Notes under the pieces: model-generated
What the model was told of the DNA's origin: nothing
The model's input: the letters and a program-made list of their open reading frames with translations, nothing else
Database searches by the model: none
Shown: in pieces, positions 1 to 8,501 of the stretch
Numbering within the stretch: the stretch's first letter is position 1
Layout of the letters: each line of letters opens with the position of its first letter
Assembly (NCBI GenBank): GCA_964446585.1
Contig: CAYUPI010000044.1
Location: 1-46,073 of the forward strand
DNA from: CAYUPI01 sp964446585
GTDB lineage: Bacteria > Verrucomicrobiota > Verrucomicrobiia > Limisphaerales > UBA8199
Direction: 5' to 3'
DNA length: 46,073 nt
Program-made: the position numbers and the translations under genes

Positions 1-159
1 CCGATGATTAACGAGGCCAACGAACCATCCTCGGCATGCCGCCTCTGGCGTATCTTCCAAGTCGAAACCAGTACGCCCCCGTAGCGGAACTGCAAAATTA
101 TCGGCTATTCCTAGCGCCAGGTCAAGGCAAGGCCATCAATGATGTGACGCGCAAGAGAC

Positions 160-193
160 AGAAAAGCGAGGCTGGCTTGCGCCAACCTCGCTT
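160..193 (-). terminator. Rho-independent terminator after groL
   Basis: Read on the minus strand, bases 193 to 164 form a 13-bp stem with a single G-U pair, closed by a GCAA (GNRA) tetraloop. A short run of T follows (aaaa at 162-165 on the plus strand). It lies about 40 bp downstream of the groL stop, where the dnaK-groS-groL transcript should end. Confidence 0.8.
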
Positions 194-230
194 GATGCTC
201 TTGATTTATTTACGTTGGAATGGACGCGGC

Positions 231-1871
231 TTAGTAGTCCATATCGCCCATGCCGCCGCCGTGGCCGCCCGGCATCGGAGCTTTCTTCTCCTTCTCCGGA
301 ATCTCGGTCACGAGGCATTCGGTGGTCAACAGCAAGCCGGCAATCGAAGCCGCATTCTGCAGAGCCGTGCGGGTGACTTTCTTCGGGTCCACCACGCCGG
401 CTTTGACCAGGTCTTCATATTCGCCGGTCGTGACGTTGTAGCCTTCGTTGCCCTTGCGTTTCTTGACTTCCTGCACTACGACCGAGCCTTCGACGCCGGC
501 GTTCTCCGCCAGCGCACGAGTCGGGAACTCGATGGCGCGCTTGACAATGTCGATCCCAATCCGCTCATCATCGTCGCCACCCTTGACGGCCTCAATCGCC
601 GGAATGCAGCGGAGCAAGGCCACGCCACCGCCGGCGACAATGCCCTCTTCGACAGCCGCGCGGGTCGCATGCAGCGCGTCTTCGACGCGAGCTTTGCGTT
701 CCTTCATCTCGGTTTCGGTCGCGGCGCCGACATTAATGACGGCCACACCACCGGCGAGCTTGGCCAGACGTTCCTGGAGCTTCTCGCGGTCGTAATCGGA
801 GGTGGTCTCTTCAATCTGGCGGCGGATTTGATTGACGCGGCCCTGGATCTCGGAGTTCTTGCCGTGGCCTTCAACGATCGTGGTGTTTTCTTTGTCCACC
901 ACGACGCTCTTGACGCGGCCGAGGTCCTCGAGGTTCAGACTCTCGAGTTTGATGCCGAGGTCTTCACTGATGAACTTGCCTCCGGTAAGGATGGCGATGT
1001 CTTCGCACATGGCCTTGCGGCGGTCGCCGAAACCAGGGGCCTTGACAGCGCAGACATTCAGCGTTCCGCGGAGCTTATTCACCACGAGAGTCGCAAGCGC
1101 TTCGCCTTCGACGTCCTCGGCGATGATGAGCAGAGGTTTGCCAACCTTGGCAATCTTCTCCAGAATCGGCAACAGATCCTTGAGGCTGCTAATCTTCTTC
1201 TCGAAATTGAGGACGTAACAATCCTCGAGCCGGCACTCCATTGCCTCGGCATTCGTCACGAAGTAAGGCGAAAGATAGCCCTTGTCGAACTGCATTCCTT
1301 CGACCACTTCGAGCGTGGTCTCGATCGACTTGGCTTCTTCGACAGTGATAGTGCCGTCCTTGCCAACCTTGTCCATGGCGTCGGCGATAATCTCGCCGAT
1401 GGTCGTGTCCCAATTGGCGGACACGGTGGCCACCTGTTTGATTTCCTCTTTGTCCTTTACCTTTTTGGTGATTTTGTCGAGATGATCCACCGAGGCGGTC
1501 ACCGCTTTAGTTATGCCGCGCTGGATCCCGATCGGGTTGGCGCCGGAAGTGACGTATTTGAGGCCCTCGCGGAAGATCGCCTCGGCCAGGACAGTGGCGG
1601 TGGTGGTTCCGTCGCCCGCGGCGTCACTGGTTTTGCTGGCGACTTCGCGGACCATCTGGGCTCCCATATTTTCGTAGGGATCTTCCAGTTCGATTTCTTT
1701 GGCGACCGTGACGCCGTCCTTAGTGACGGTCGGCGAGCCGAACTTTTTGTCGAGCACGACATTACGGCCTTTGGGGCCGAGGGTCGCGGTGACCGCTCTA
1801 GAGAGTTTAGTGACGCCCCGGAGCAGGGTCTGACGAGCATTCTCGTCAAAGATGAGTTGTTTTGCAGCCAT
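231..1871 (-). CDS. groL: 60-kDa chaperonin GroEL
   Basis: This is the large subunit of the cytosolic GroEL/GroES folding machine. The 546-residue protein starts MAAKQLIFDENAR and has the usual ATP-site segments (TLGPKGRNVVLD near residue 30, GDGTTTATVLA near residue 85). It ends in the flexible Gly/Met tail (GGHGGGMGDMDY) typical of the family, and the length is normal. It is the last gene of dnaK-groS-groL, 65 bp after groS, and is followed by a clear terminator. The region before the ATG (ACAAGTAAAATATG) has no Shine-Dalgarno sequence, as at the groS start. A long open frame on the opposite strand (36-1892) is a high-GC shadow of this gene. Confidence 0.98.
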   Translation of the reverse strand: MAAKQLIFDENARQTLLRGVTKLSRAVTATLGPKGRNVVLDKKFGSPTVTKDGVTVAKEIELEDPYENMGAQMVREVASKTSDAAGDGTTTATVLAEAIFREGLKYVTSGANPIGIQRGITKAVTASVDHLDKITKKVKDKEEIKQVATVSANWDTTIGEIIADAMDKVGKDGTITVEEAKSIETTLEVVEGMQFDKGYLSPYFVTNAEAMECRLEDCYVLNFEKKISSLKDLLPILEKIAKVGKPLLIIAEDVEGEALATLVVNKLRGTLNVCAVKAPGFGDRRKAMCEDIAILTGGKFISEDLGIKLESLNLEDLGRVKSVVVDKENTTIVEGHGKNSEIQGRVNQIRRQIEETTSDYDREKLQERLAKLAGGVAVINVGAATETEMKERKARVEDALHATRAAVEEGIVAGGGVALLRCIPAIEAVKGGDDDERIGIDIVKRAIEFPTRALAENAGVEGSVVVQEVKKRKGNEGYNVTTGEYEDLVKAGVVDPKKVTRTALQNAASIAGLLLTTECLVTEIPEKEKKAPMPGGHGGGMGDMDY

Positions 1872-1936
1872 ATTTTACTTGTTGGATGTTGAGCGTTGAG
1901 ATTGAATGGTTGATAGACCTCAACTGTTGTTTTTCC

Positions 1937-2230
1937 TTATTCGATCACAGCGAGGACATCATCCGAACTGAGGATTTTGTATTCCTTGCCGTCCAGTTTA
2001 ATTTCGGTGCCGCCGTACTTTGTGACGAGCACGCGGTCGCCTTTCTTGACTTCGAACGGTACCTTCTTCCCGTTATCATCGGTTTTGCCGGTGCCGAGGG
2101 CCACGACAAGACTTTCCATCGGTTTTTCCTTGGCGGTGTCCGGGATGATGATTCCGCCCTTCTTGACTTCCTTCTCTTCGACCGGTTCCACGAGAATCCG
2201 ATCGCCGAGGGGTTTTACGTTTAGTGCCAT
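1937..2230 (-). CDS. groS: 10-kDa co-chaperonin GroES
   Basis: This is the lid subunit that caps GroEL. The protein begins MALNVKPLGDRILVEPVEE, the standard GroES N terminus, and at 97 residues has the family length. The frame is open upstream to 2287, but the extra 19 residues have no counterpart in GroES, so the ATG at 2230 is chosen. The gene sits 78 bp after dnaK and 65 bp before groL on the same strand. The spacer before it contains the 7-bp inverted repeat TTTGATT/AATCAAA around 2256-2276. There is no separate CIRCE-type operator before groS, which suggests transcription from the dnaK promoter, although an internal promoter cannot be excluded. Confidence 0.97.
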   Translation of the reverse strand: MALNVKPLGDRILVEPVEEKEVKKGGIIIPDTAKEKPMESLVVALGTGKTDDNGKKVPFEVKKGDRVLVTKYGGTEIKLDGKEYKILSSDDVLAVIE

Positions 2231-2308
2231 ATTTTGGTTGTTTTTCTTTGGTTCTTTGATTTCAGTTGAATCAAAATCCCGCCGCACTCACGGAGGGAAA
2301 TTCGTCGG

Positions 2309-4243
2309 TTACTTCTTTTCATCAACGACTTCGGCGTCGATGATTGGACCTTCTTCTTTCTTCGAGCCGGTGTCGGCGTCCTCCTGCGCACCAGCCGGTT
2401 GGCCCTTACCGCGACCCGCGCGGGCTTTTTCACCCGCCGCCTTGTACATCTCCGCCGAAACCGCCTGCCAGGCCTCATTGAGCTTGTCGCTGGCGCTCCG
2501 TATGGCGGCAGTGTCTTGCCCCTTCAGCGCGTCCTTTACTTCGTTGATGGCCGCCTGCATTTTGCTCTTGTCATCGCCGGCGATCTTGTCGCCGCTGTCT
2601 TTGATAAATTTCTCGGCGCGATAGACCGCGTTGTCGGCCTCGTTTCGCGTTTCGATGTCCTCGCGCCGCTTTTTGTCATCGTCGGCGTGCGCTTCGGCGT
2701 CCTTGCGCATCTTTTCGATCTCGTCCTTGCTCAGGCCGCTGCTGGCGGTGATGGTGATTTTCTGCTCCTTGCCGGTGCCCAGGTCCTTGGCGCTGACGTG
2801 CAGGATGCCGTTGGCGTCAATGTCGAAAGTGACTTCAATCTGGGGAACGCCGCGCGGGGCGGGCGGGATGTCGGTCAGATGGAACTTGCCGATCGTTTTG
2901 TTGTCGCGCGAGAGCTGGCGTTCGCCCTGGAGTACATGGATTTCGACGCCCGGCTGATTATCGGACGCGGTCGAAAAGATTTCCGATTTCCGCGTCGGAA
3001 TCGTGGTGTTGCGCTCGATGAGTCTGGTGAACACACCGCCGAGCGTTTCGATGCCGAGCGAGAGCGGCGTCACGTCCAGCAACAGCACGTCCTTGACTTC
3101 GCCTTTGAGCACACCTGCCTGAATGGCCGCGCCCACGGCGACGACTTCATCCGGGTTGACGCCCTGATGAGGAGGCTTGTTGACCAGCGAGTGGGCGGTG
3201 TCCACGACTTTCGGCATCCGGGTCATGCCGCCGACCAAAACCAACTCATCGATTTTGTCGGCCGTCATGCCTGCGTCTTTGAGGCAATTCTTGACCGGCG
3301 TGATAGTTCGCTCGAAGAGATCGTCGCACAGTTGCTCCATCTTCGAACGGTTCAGCTTCATCGTGATATGTTTGGGCCCGCTGGCATCTGCCGTGATGAA
3401 CGGTAGGTTGAGCTCGTAAACCTGCGAACTGGAGAGCGCGATTTTGGCCTTCTCAGCTTCTTCCTTGATTCGCTGCAAGGCGTCCGGCTGCTTGCGCAAG
3501 TCCATCCCGTGCTCTTTCTTGAATTCATCGAGGATCCAATCCATGATCCGCCCGTCCCAATCGTCACCCCCCAGGTGCGTATCGCCATTGGTCGCCTTGA
3601 CTTCAAAAACGCCGTCGCCGATCTCCAGCACGGAAATATCGAAGGTGCCTCCACCCAGATCGTACACGGCGATCTCCTCGTCCTTTTTCTTGTCTAGACC
3701 GTAGGCGAGTGAGGCTGCGGTCGGCTCATTGATAATGCGCAAGACATCCAGGCCGGCGATGCGCCCAGCATCTTTAGTCGCCTGCCGTTGGGAGTCATTG
3801 AAATAAGCCGGAACGGTAATTACCGCCTGGGTGATTTTCTCTCCCAGCCGCATCTCGGCATCGGTCTTTAGCTTCGAGAGAATCATCGCCGAGATTTCGG
3901 GCGGACTGAATCGCTTCGGCTTTCCGTCAACCTCAACCTCGACATAGGCGTCACCACCGGAATCAGAGACGACTTTATATGGAACGCGCTTGCGCTCCTC
4001 CTCAACCTCGGAGTATTTGCGTCCCATGAACCGCTTGATGGAATAAATGGTATTCCGGGAGTTAGTCACCGCCTGCCGCTTGGCCGCGTCGCCAACCAAC
4101 CGCTCGCCGGACTTAGTGAAGGCAACGACTGACGGCGTTACACGCCGACCCTCTGAATTCTCCAGCACGACCGGTTCCCCACCTTCCATCACGGCCATGC
4201 ACGAATTCGTCGTGCCCAAGTCAATGCCGATTACTTTTGCCAT
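2309..4243 (-). CDS. dnaK: Molecular chaperone DnaK (Hsp70)
   Basis: This is an ATP-dependent Hsp70 chaperone. The 644-residue protein begins MAKVIGIDLGTTNSCMAVM, the phosphate-1 motif of the nucleotide-binding domain. It continues with the phosphate-2 motif (YDLGGGTFDISVLEI, about residues 195-210), then the substrate-binding domain (DVTPLSLGIET near residue 390) and a helical lid. It ends with a Gly/Ala/Lys-rich tail and IDAEVVDEKK, close to the classical EVEEVK-type end. A good ribosome-binding site (CAGGAG, 8 nt) precedes the ATG, unlike groS and groL. No grpE or dnaJ is adjacent. The upstream region holds four TGGCACA-type boxes that probably act as the heat-shock control region. Confidence 0.98.
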   Translation of the reverse strand: MAKVIGIDLGTTNSCMAVMEGGEPVVLENSEGRRVTPSVVAFTKSGERLVGDAAKRQAVTNSRNTIYSIKRFMGRKYSEVEEERKRVPYKVVSDSGGDAYVEVEVDGKPKRFSPPEISAMILSKLKTDAEMRLGEKITQAVITVPAYFNDSQRQATKDAGRIAGLDVLRIINEPTAASLAYGLDKKKDEEIAVYDLGGGTFDISVLEIGDGVFEVKATNGDTHLGGDDWDGRIMDWILDEFKKEHGMDLRKQPDALQRIKEEAEKAKIALSSSQVYELNLPFITADASGPKHITMKLNRSKMEQLCDDLFERTITPVKNCLKDAGMTADKIDELVLVGGMTRMPKVVDTAHSLVNKPPHQGVNPDEVVAVGAAIQAGVLKGEVKDVLLLDVTPLSLGIETLGGVFTRLIERNTTIPTRKSEIFSTASDNQPGVEIHVLQGERQLSRDNKTIGKFHLTDIPPAPRGVPQIEVTFDIDANGILHVSAKDLGTGKEQKITITASSGLSKDEIEKMRKDAEAHADDDKKRREDIETRNEADNAVYRAEKFIKDSGDKIAGDDKSKMQAAINEVKDALKGQDTAAIRSASDKLNEAWQAVSAEMYKAAGEKARAGRGKGQPAGAQEDADTGSKKEEGPIIDAEVVDEKK

Positions 4244-4377
4244 AGAATTGCTCCTGGAAATAAGTATCCTTGGCTATCTAAGCAGCGACGGTGCCAGCGC
4301 TGAAAAGGCCGAATGTAACTTATTCATGATAAATTACTTATATCTGTAATCCTATAGATTCTCGGAGGTCTATTAGC

Positions 4378-4443
4378 TGTGCCAACTGAGACATCATGGC
4401 ACAACTGAAACTCTAGATGGCACAGATGCTTGGCACAGTGCCA
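4378..4443. promoter_or_regulatory. TGGCACA box array upstream of dnaK
   Basis: The heptamer TGGCACA or its complement occurs at 4378-4384 (TGTGCCA), 4397-4403, 4418-4424 and 4431-4437. The last one is part of a perfect 13-bp palindrome, TGGCAC-A-GTGCCA, at 4431-4443. The first two face each other. Start-to-start distances are 19, 21 and 13 bp, so two of them are close to two helical turns. A degenerate sixth-base match (GGTGCCA) lies nearer the gene at 4290-4296. The array is 135-200 bp upstream of dnaK and downstream of the pyrE stop, with AT-rich sequence (4317-4370) between it and the gene. It resembles an operator but matches neither CIRCE nor HAIR. Confidence 0.6.
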
Positions 4444-4533
4444 GAGCGATCCTGAGGAGGAAGGTTTAAGGCAGCAGCTTGGGTGAAAGTGAACCAAAAC
4501 AAAGTGAACTGGGAGGAAGGCTTATCGCGGATG

Positions 4534-5100
4534 CTACTTGCTGCCGGGCTTAACCGCCGGAAGCGCAGCCAGATCGGGTGGAAGCTGGTCGGCCTTAAAG
4601 GTTTCTACCGCCAGGGAAAGCAAGCTAAAGAACGGTACACCAAAATTGGCCCGCCCGTTCGAACGGTCCACTGCTACCGCGACGGCCAGCACTTCTCCGC
4701 CGTGGGCGCGAACGATGTCGATCGTCTCCTGGACGCGTCCACCTTGGGTTACTACGTCCTCGACGACAATCATTCTTTCACCTGGCGAGATCTTGAAGCC
4801 ACGCCTTAAGCCAAGCTTGCTGTCCTCCTTTTCGGCGAAAATGAAACGACAGCGAAGTTGCCGCGCCACTTCTTGACCGAGAACCAATCCTCCCATGGCC
4901 GGGGCAATTACAGTGGCCGGATTCAGCCGGCCCACTTTTCCGGCCAATACCTCGCCAACTTTCTCAACGACCGGCATTTGCTGGAAAGCAAGGGCGCACT
5001 GGAAGTATTGCCGGCTATGGAGGCCGCTGCGCAGAATGAAATGGCCTTCCAAAAGCGCGCCGGTCGCGCGAAAGATTTGCAGCAGTTCGTGCTCGCTCAT
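4534..5100 (-). CDS. pyrE: Orotate phosphoribosyltransferase
   Basis: This enzyme transfers ribose phosphate from PRPP to orotate to give OMP in de novo pyrimidine synthesis. The 188-residue protein shows the PRPP-binding loop VVEDVVTQGG (about residues 112-121), where the family usually has DVVTTG. It also has the HFILRSGLHS N-terminal segment and the AEKEDSKL flexible-loop region. The length is slightly short but normal for the bacterial type. It is a single gene on the minus strand, pointing toward dnaK with a 290-bp spacer, and diverges from the membrane protein at 5216. Confidence 0.95.
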   Translation of the reverse strand: MSEHELLQIFRATGALLEGHFILRSGLHSRQYFQCALAFQQMPVVEKVGEVLAGKVGRLNPATVIAPAMGGLVLGQEVARQLRCRFIFAEKEDSKLGLRRGFKISPGERMIVVEDVVTQGGRVQETIDIVRAHGGEVLAVAVAVDRSNGRANFGVPFFSLLSLAVETFKADQLPPDLAALPAVKPGSK

Positions 5101-5111
5101 GCGACGGGAGT

Positions 5112-5205
5112 CTAAAGTCCAAAGTCCAAGGTCTAAAGTCCGAAATCCAAGGTCTAAAGTCTCGGGAGATTCTTACCTGTGTTCATCCGCGTTCATCCGT
5201 GATTA
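5112..5205. repeat. Short tandem word repeat between pyrE and 5216 gene
   Basis: The stretch 5112-5160 is built from near-identical units of the form GTCTAAAGTCC / AAAGTCCAAG / GTCTAAAGTC. It is followed at 5180-5205 by a doubled GTTCATCCG word. The same style of low-complexity words recurs in other intergenic regions of the window (near 6520-6640, 21330-21440, 23600-23680, 33100-33260 and 41300-41520). It has no coding potential and sits in the divergent intergenic region. Confidence 0.7.
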
Positions 5206-5215
5206 AATCTTTCCC

Positions 5216-5866
5216 ATGCCGAAATGGTGCAAGACTCTCGTCGCCATCCTGCTCTTGCCGGCGTGCCTGGGCGCAGCTTCGGCTCTATGGAAAGTGCTGC
5301 TGGCCAGCGGCAACGCGGAAGCGCTCTGGGTGGCTGCCGTCTCGGGTGCGGTTTGTTGGCTCGTGATCTACCTGCTCCTGCCCAAGCCGATGTGGGTGTA
5401 CGTCTTTGGGCACGAATTGACTCACGTTGTTTGGACCTGGTTGCTGGGCGGCAGGGTTAAGAAATTCAGGGCGTCGAGCCAGGGCGGTCACGTGGTCGTT
5501 ACGAAAAGCAATTTCCTGATTGCGCTGGCGCCCTATTTCTTTCCGCTCTACGCCGTGCTGGTGGTGCTGGTTTTTCTCGCGGGCCATTGGCTTTGGAATT
5601 GGCGGCATTACCTGGTTTGGTTTCATTTGCTGTTGGGCGCTGCTTATGGATTTCATGTCACGCTGACGTGGCATATTCTCAAGCGCGAGCAATCCGACAT
5701 TGCCGATCAGGGCTATTTGTTTTCCGCGGTCATCATCTTCTTGGGAAATGTCGCCGTCCTGCTTACGGGAATTCCGCTGTTAGCGGCCAAAGTGGACGTG
5801 CTGACGGCGTGGCGTTGGTGGGCGGAATCCACCCAGGCGGTTGTGCGATGGGTGGCCAGGCCTTAG
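5216..5866 (+). CDS. Membrane protein with HELTH zinc-protease motif (M50-like)
   Basis: This 216-residue, strongly hydrophobic protein has about five or six membrane segments (near residues 7-25, 37-55, 104-122, 128-150, 162-182). The motif GHELTH (HExxH at residues 66-70) lies beside a hydrophobic segment, as in site-2-type M50 intramembrane metalloproteases. A second motif with an Asp ligand (NPDG) is not evident; DQG near residue 160 is the only weak candidate. It could be a minimal M50-like protease or a relative that has lost activity. No partner gene identifies a substrate. The next gene begins 64 bp downstream, so the two may be co-transcribed. Confidence 0.7.
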   Translation: MPKWCKTLVAILLLPACLGAASALWKVLLASGNAEALWVAAVSGAVCWLVIYLLLPKPMWVYVFGHELTHVVWTWLLGGRVKKFRASSQGGHVVVTKSNFLIALAPYFFPLYAVLVVLVFLAGHWLWNWRHYLVWFHLLLGAAYGFHVTLTWHILKREQSDIADQGYLFSAVIIFLGNVAVLLTGIPLLAAKVDVLTAWRWWAESTQAVVRWVARP

Positions 5867-5930
5867 CAAATTGGGTCTTGAAAAGCGGGGCTCGTTGAGG
5901 CGAAATGCCACGGCGGATGATGCCAATGCT

Positions 5931-6407
5931 ATGGACTTAGGCGATATTCTGGGACGTGACCAAATTATCACGGACATGCGGGCTGCGAACCGCTGGGAGG
6001 CGATAGACGAGCTCATCAACAACCTCGTGACAAGCGGCAAGATCAAGGCTGAAAATCTTGAGGCCATTGCCGCCGTGGTCAAGAAGCGCGAGTCCTCCAT
6101 GAGCACGGGAATCGGCTTCGGCATTGGAATTCCCCACGCTTCGACCGACTTGATTTATGAAGTTGTCGGCGCGCTGGGGCGCTCAATTAAAGGCGTCAAT
6201 TTCGATGCTCTGGACAATCAACCCGTCAATCTGGTCATGCTTTTTCTGGTGCCGCAGGGACAGTTCCAAAAGCATCTCCACACTTTGGCCAACATCGCCA
6301 AACTCCTGCACAAGGCCGAGTTTCGCCAAGCGCTGCAGCAGGCGCCCGATGCTGATACGATGCTTCGAATCATCAAGGGCCAGGGAGGAAATGGAGCCAA
6401 AAGTTAA
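5931..6407 (+). CDS. PTS EIIA (fructose/PtsN type) domain protein
   Basis: This is a stand-alone phosphotransferase EIIA domain of the mannitol/fructose family, like PtsN (EIIA-Ntr). At 158 residues it has the family length. The motif GIGIPHAST carries the phospho-accepting histidine at residue 69. The upstream frame is open to 5841 and would overlap the previous gene by 26 bp. The start MDLGDILGRDQ at 5931 is preferred because EIIA similarity begins there. No EIIB/EIIC transporter or HPr gene is nearby, so a regulatory role is more likely than sugar uptake. That role is an inference from context. Confidence 0.88.
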   Translation: MDLGDILGRDQIITDMRAANRWEAIDELINNLVTSGKIKAENLEAIAAVVKKRESSMSTGIGFGIGIPHASTDLIYEVVGALGRSIKGVNFDALDNQPVNLVMLFLVPQGQFQKHLHTLANIAKLLHKAEFRQALQQAPDADTMLRIIKGQGGNGAKS

Positions 6408-6729
6408 ACGAATGGGCCGCCAAAGGAGGTACAGTAGCTAAGCGGGGTGACTGGATTAATCGGCGCGATTGCGTTAACTATGGCCTGTCGCAAGCGTGGG
6501 TCAGTCTCGCAAATCCAAATGACGAGTGTTAAATGCCGAAAGAATGACGAATGACGAAAAAGCAGCGCTCTCGGAGCGTTTTTAGGATTTGGTCATTTGG
6601 ATTTCCCTCGTCATTTGTCATTTGTCATTCGTCATTTGAGAACGTCGCAGTTTTTCAACAGGCTTTAACCAGGTTGACGCGGTGGCGACGCGAGTCCCTA
6701 CTTAGTTTACAGACTTAACTAATACATCC
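6408..6729. repeat. Intergenic region with inverted ATGACGAA-type words
   Basis: The 322 bp between the EIIA gene and argS hold no convincing gene. Around 6520-6560 the word AATGACGAATGACGAA occurs. Around 6607-6640 its complement appears as repeated TCGTCATTTGTCATT words, so the two blocks can pair across about 50 bp. A stretch resembling AGGAGGT at 6424-6430 has no ORF behind it. Confidence 0.6.
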
Positions 6730-8463
6730 GTGGGCTTACCACACCAACAAATCGAAAAGCGCCTGCACGAAGCGGTCTTGACAGTGCTGCCGGACGCGGA
6801 CCTTTCCACGGTCAAGGTGCGCCCCTGTCCGGAGCCCAAGTTTGGCGATTATCAGTCCAGTGCGCTCATCTCGCTAGCCAAGACCCGCAAACTGAATCCG
6901 CGCCAGGTAGCGGGCGATGTTGTGTCTAAGCTGGAAGTGAGCGAGTGGTGCGATGCGGCGGAAATTGCTGGGGCTGGGTTCTTGAATTTTCGGCTCAAGC
7001 CGGCCGCGCTGGCGGCGGGGCTGGAGTCCGCCGCGCGAGGTGAACATCTGTTTTTTGAACAGGCGACGCAACCGCGAACGGTGGTGGTCGATTTCAGCTC
7101 GCCGAACGTGGCGAAATCGATGCACGTCGGCCACATTCGCTCGACGATCCTGGGTGATTCGCTGGCGCGGATGATGCGGCTGCTGGGCCACCGTGTCATC
7201 ACGGACAACCATTTGGGAGACTGGGGAACGCAATTCGGCAAGTTGCTCGTCGGCTGGAAGCAACACCTGGACCGCTCCGCGCTGCAAAAGGATCCTATTG
7301 CCGAGATGGAGCGGCTGTACAAATTGGTCAATACCGCCGCGGAAACGGACCAGGCGGTGCTGGAGCAAGCCCGGCAGGAATTAGTGAAGCTGCAGAGCGG
7401 TGATGCGGAGAACCTGGGCCTTTGGCACGAAATGCTCGCCCTCTCTCAAGCCCGGTTCGATACAATTTATCAACGACTCGGCGTGAAGTTTGACCACACG
7501 TTGGGCGAGAGCTTTTATCAGCAGCGATTGCAACCGTTGGTCGCTGAATTGCTGGACAAGGGCATCGCTCGGATGAGCGAAGGCGCGCTGGCCGTTTTCT
7601 TTGAAGAGTTGCCCCAATTGAAAGCAAGTCCGGCGCTCATCCAGAAGAGCGACGGGGCCTTCAACTATACGACGACGGATCTGGCCACGCTGGCTTATCG
7701 CCTCGAAACGTGGAATCCGGATGAGATCGTTTATGTCACGGATGGACGGCAGCAACTGCATTTCCAGCAACTCTTCGCCATCTTCCGCCGCTGGCATCCG
7801 GAAGCGCGCGTGAAACTCGGCCACGACTGGTTCGGCTCGATTTTGGGCGAGGACGGCAAGCCGTTCCGAACGCGCTCGGGCGAAACCATCGGCCTCTCGG
7901 ATCTTCTGGATGAGGCAGAGCAACGCGCGCTGAAAGTCGTCTCGGAAAAGAGCCCCGAACTGCCGGGCCCGCAGCAACGGGAGATTGCGCGCGTCGTGGG
8001 GATTGGCGCAATCAAGTATGCCGATTTGCTGCCGAACCGCCAAAGTGATTACGTTTTCAGTTGGGACAAGATGCTGGCCCTGAACGGAAACACTGCGCCT
8101 TACTTGCAATACGCGTACGCCCGCATTCGCAGCATCTTTCGAAAAGCCGGCAACGCGGGGTGTAAGTCCGGAGCGCCAGGAACCCGGATTAACCTGAGCG
8201 CGGCCGAGGAATCGGCGCTAGGGAAGCATTTGCTGAATTTCGGATTAGTTCTGGAGGCGGCTGCGGAGGAATATCGGCCCAATTTTCTCTGCAATTATCT
8301 CTATGAAATGGCAGGCCATTTCACGAGCTTTTACGAAAACTGCCCGGTGCTCAAGGCCGAGGCCGAACAGCGTGCCAGCCGCCTGGTTTTATGTGACTTG
8401 ACCGCGCGCGTGCTAAGCACAGGTTTAGCGACGCTCGGCATCGAAACGCTGGAACAAATGTAA
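6730..8463 (+). CDS. argS: Arginyl-tRNA synthetase
   Basis: This class I synthetase charges tRNA-Arg. The 577-residue protein has the N-terminal Add-1 domain and the signature SSPNVAKSMHVGHIRST, with the HIGH-type motif at residues 132-135. The catalytic segment GEDGKPFRTRSGE replaces a canonical KMSKS, as in many ArgS proteins. The C-terminal anticodon-binding helices end ATLGIETLEQM. The start is a GTG at 6730 after an AT-rich stretch. No in-frame ATG gives the expected N terminus. It is a single gene with a long upstream spacer. Confidence 0.97.
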   Translation: MGLPHQQIEKRLHEAVLTVLPDADLSTVKVRPCPEPKFGDYQSSALISLAKTRKLNPRQVAGDVVSKLEVSEWCDAAEIAGAGFLNFRLKPAALAAGLESAARGEHLFFEQATQPRTVVVDFSSPNVAKSMHVGHIRSTILGDSLARMMRLLGHRVITDNHLGDWGTQFGKLLVGWKQHLDRSALQKDPIAEMERLYKLVNTAAETDQAVLEQARQELVKLQSGDAENLGLWHEMLALSQARFDTIYQRLGVKFDHTLGESFYQQRLQPLVAELLDKGIARMSEGALAVFFEELPQLKASPALIQKSDGAFNYTTTDLATLAYRLETWNPDEIVYVTDGRQQLHFQQLFAIFRRWHPEARVKLGHDWFGSILGEDGKPFRTRSGETIGLSDLLDEAEQRALKVVSEKSPELPGPQQREIARVVGIGAIKYADLLPNRQSDYVFSWDKMLALNGNTAPYLQYAYARIRSIFRKAGNAGCKSGAPGTRINLSAAEESALGKHLLNFGLVLEAAAEEYRPNFLCNYLYEMAGHFTSFYENCPVLKAEAEQRASRLVLCDLTARVLSTGLATLGIETLEQM

Positions 8464-8501
8464 GGCCCGGATTGCGGCGCAGGAGCGGCGGTGTGATGGC
8501 G

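Noticed and set aside
36..1892. 618-codon open frame on the plus strand
   Set aside because: It lies opposite groL; its composition (long Asp/Leu/Val/Ala-rich runs) and lack of any motif show it is a GC-driven antisense shadow.
4378..4443. Sigma-54 promoter at the TGGCAC boxes before dnaK
   Set aside because: None of the TGGCAC boxes has GC at the right distance for a -12 element (checked on both strands), and the multiplicity with inversions fits an operator better.
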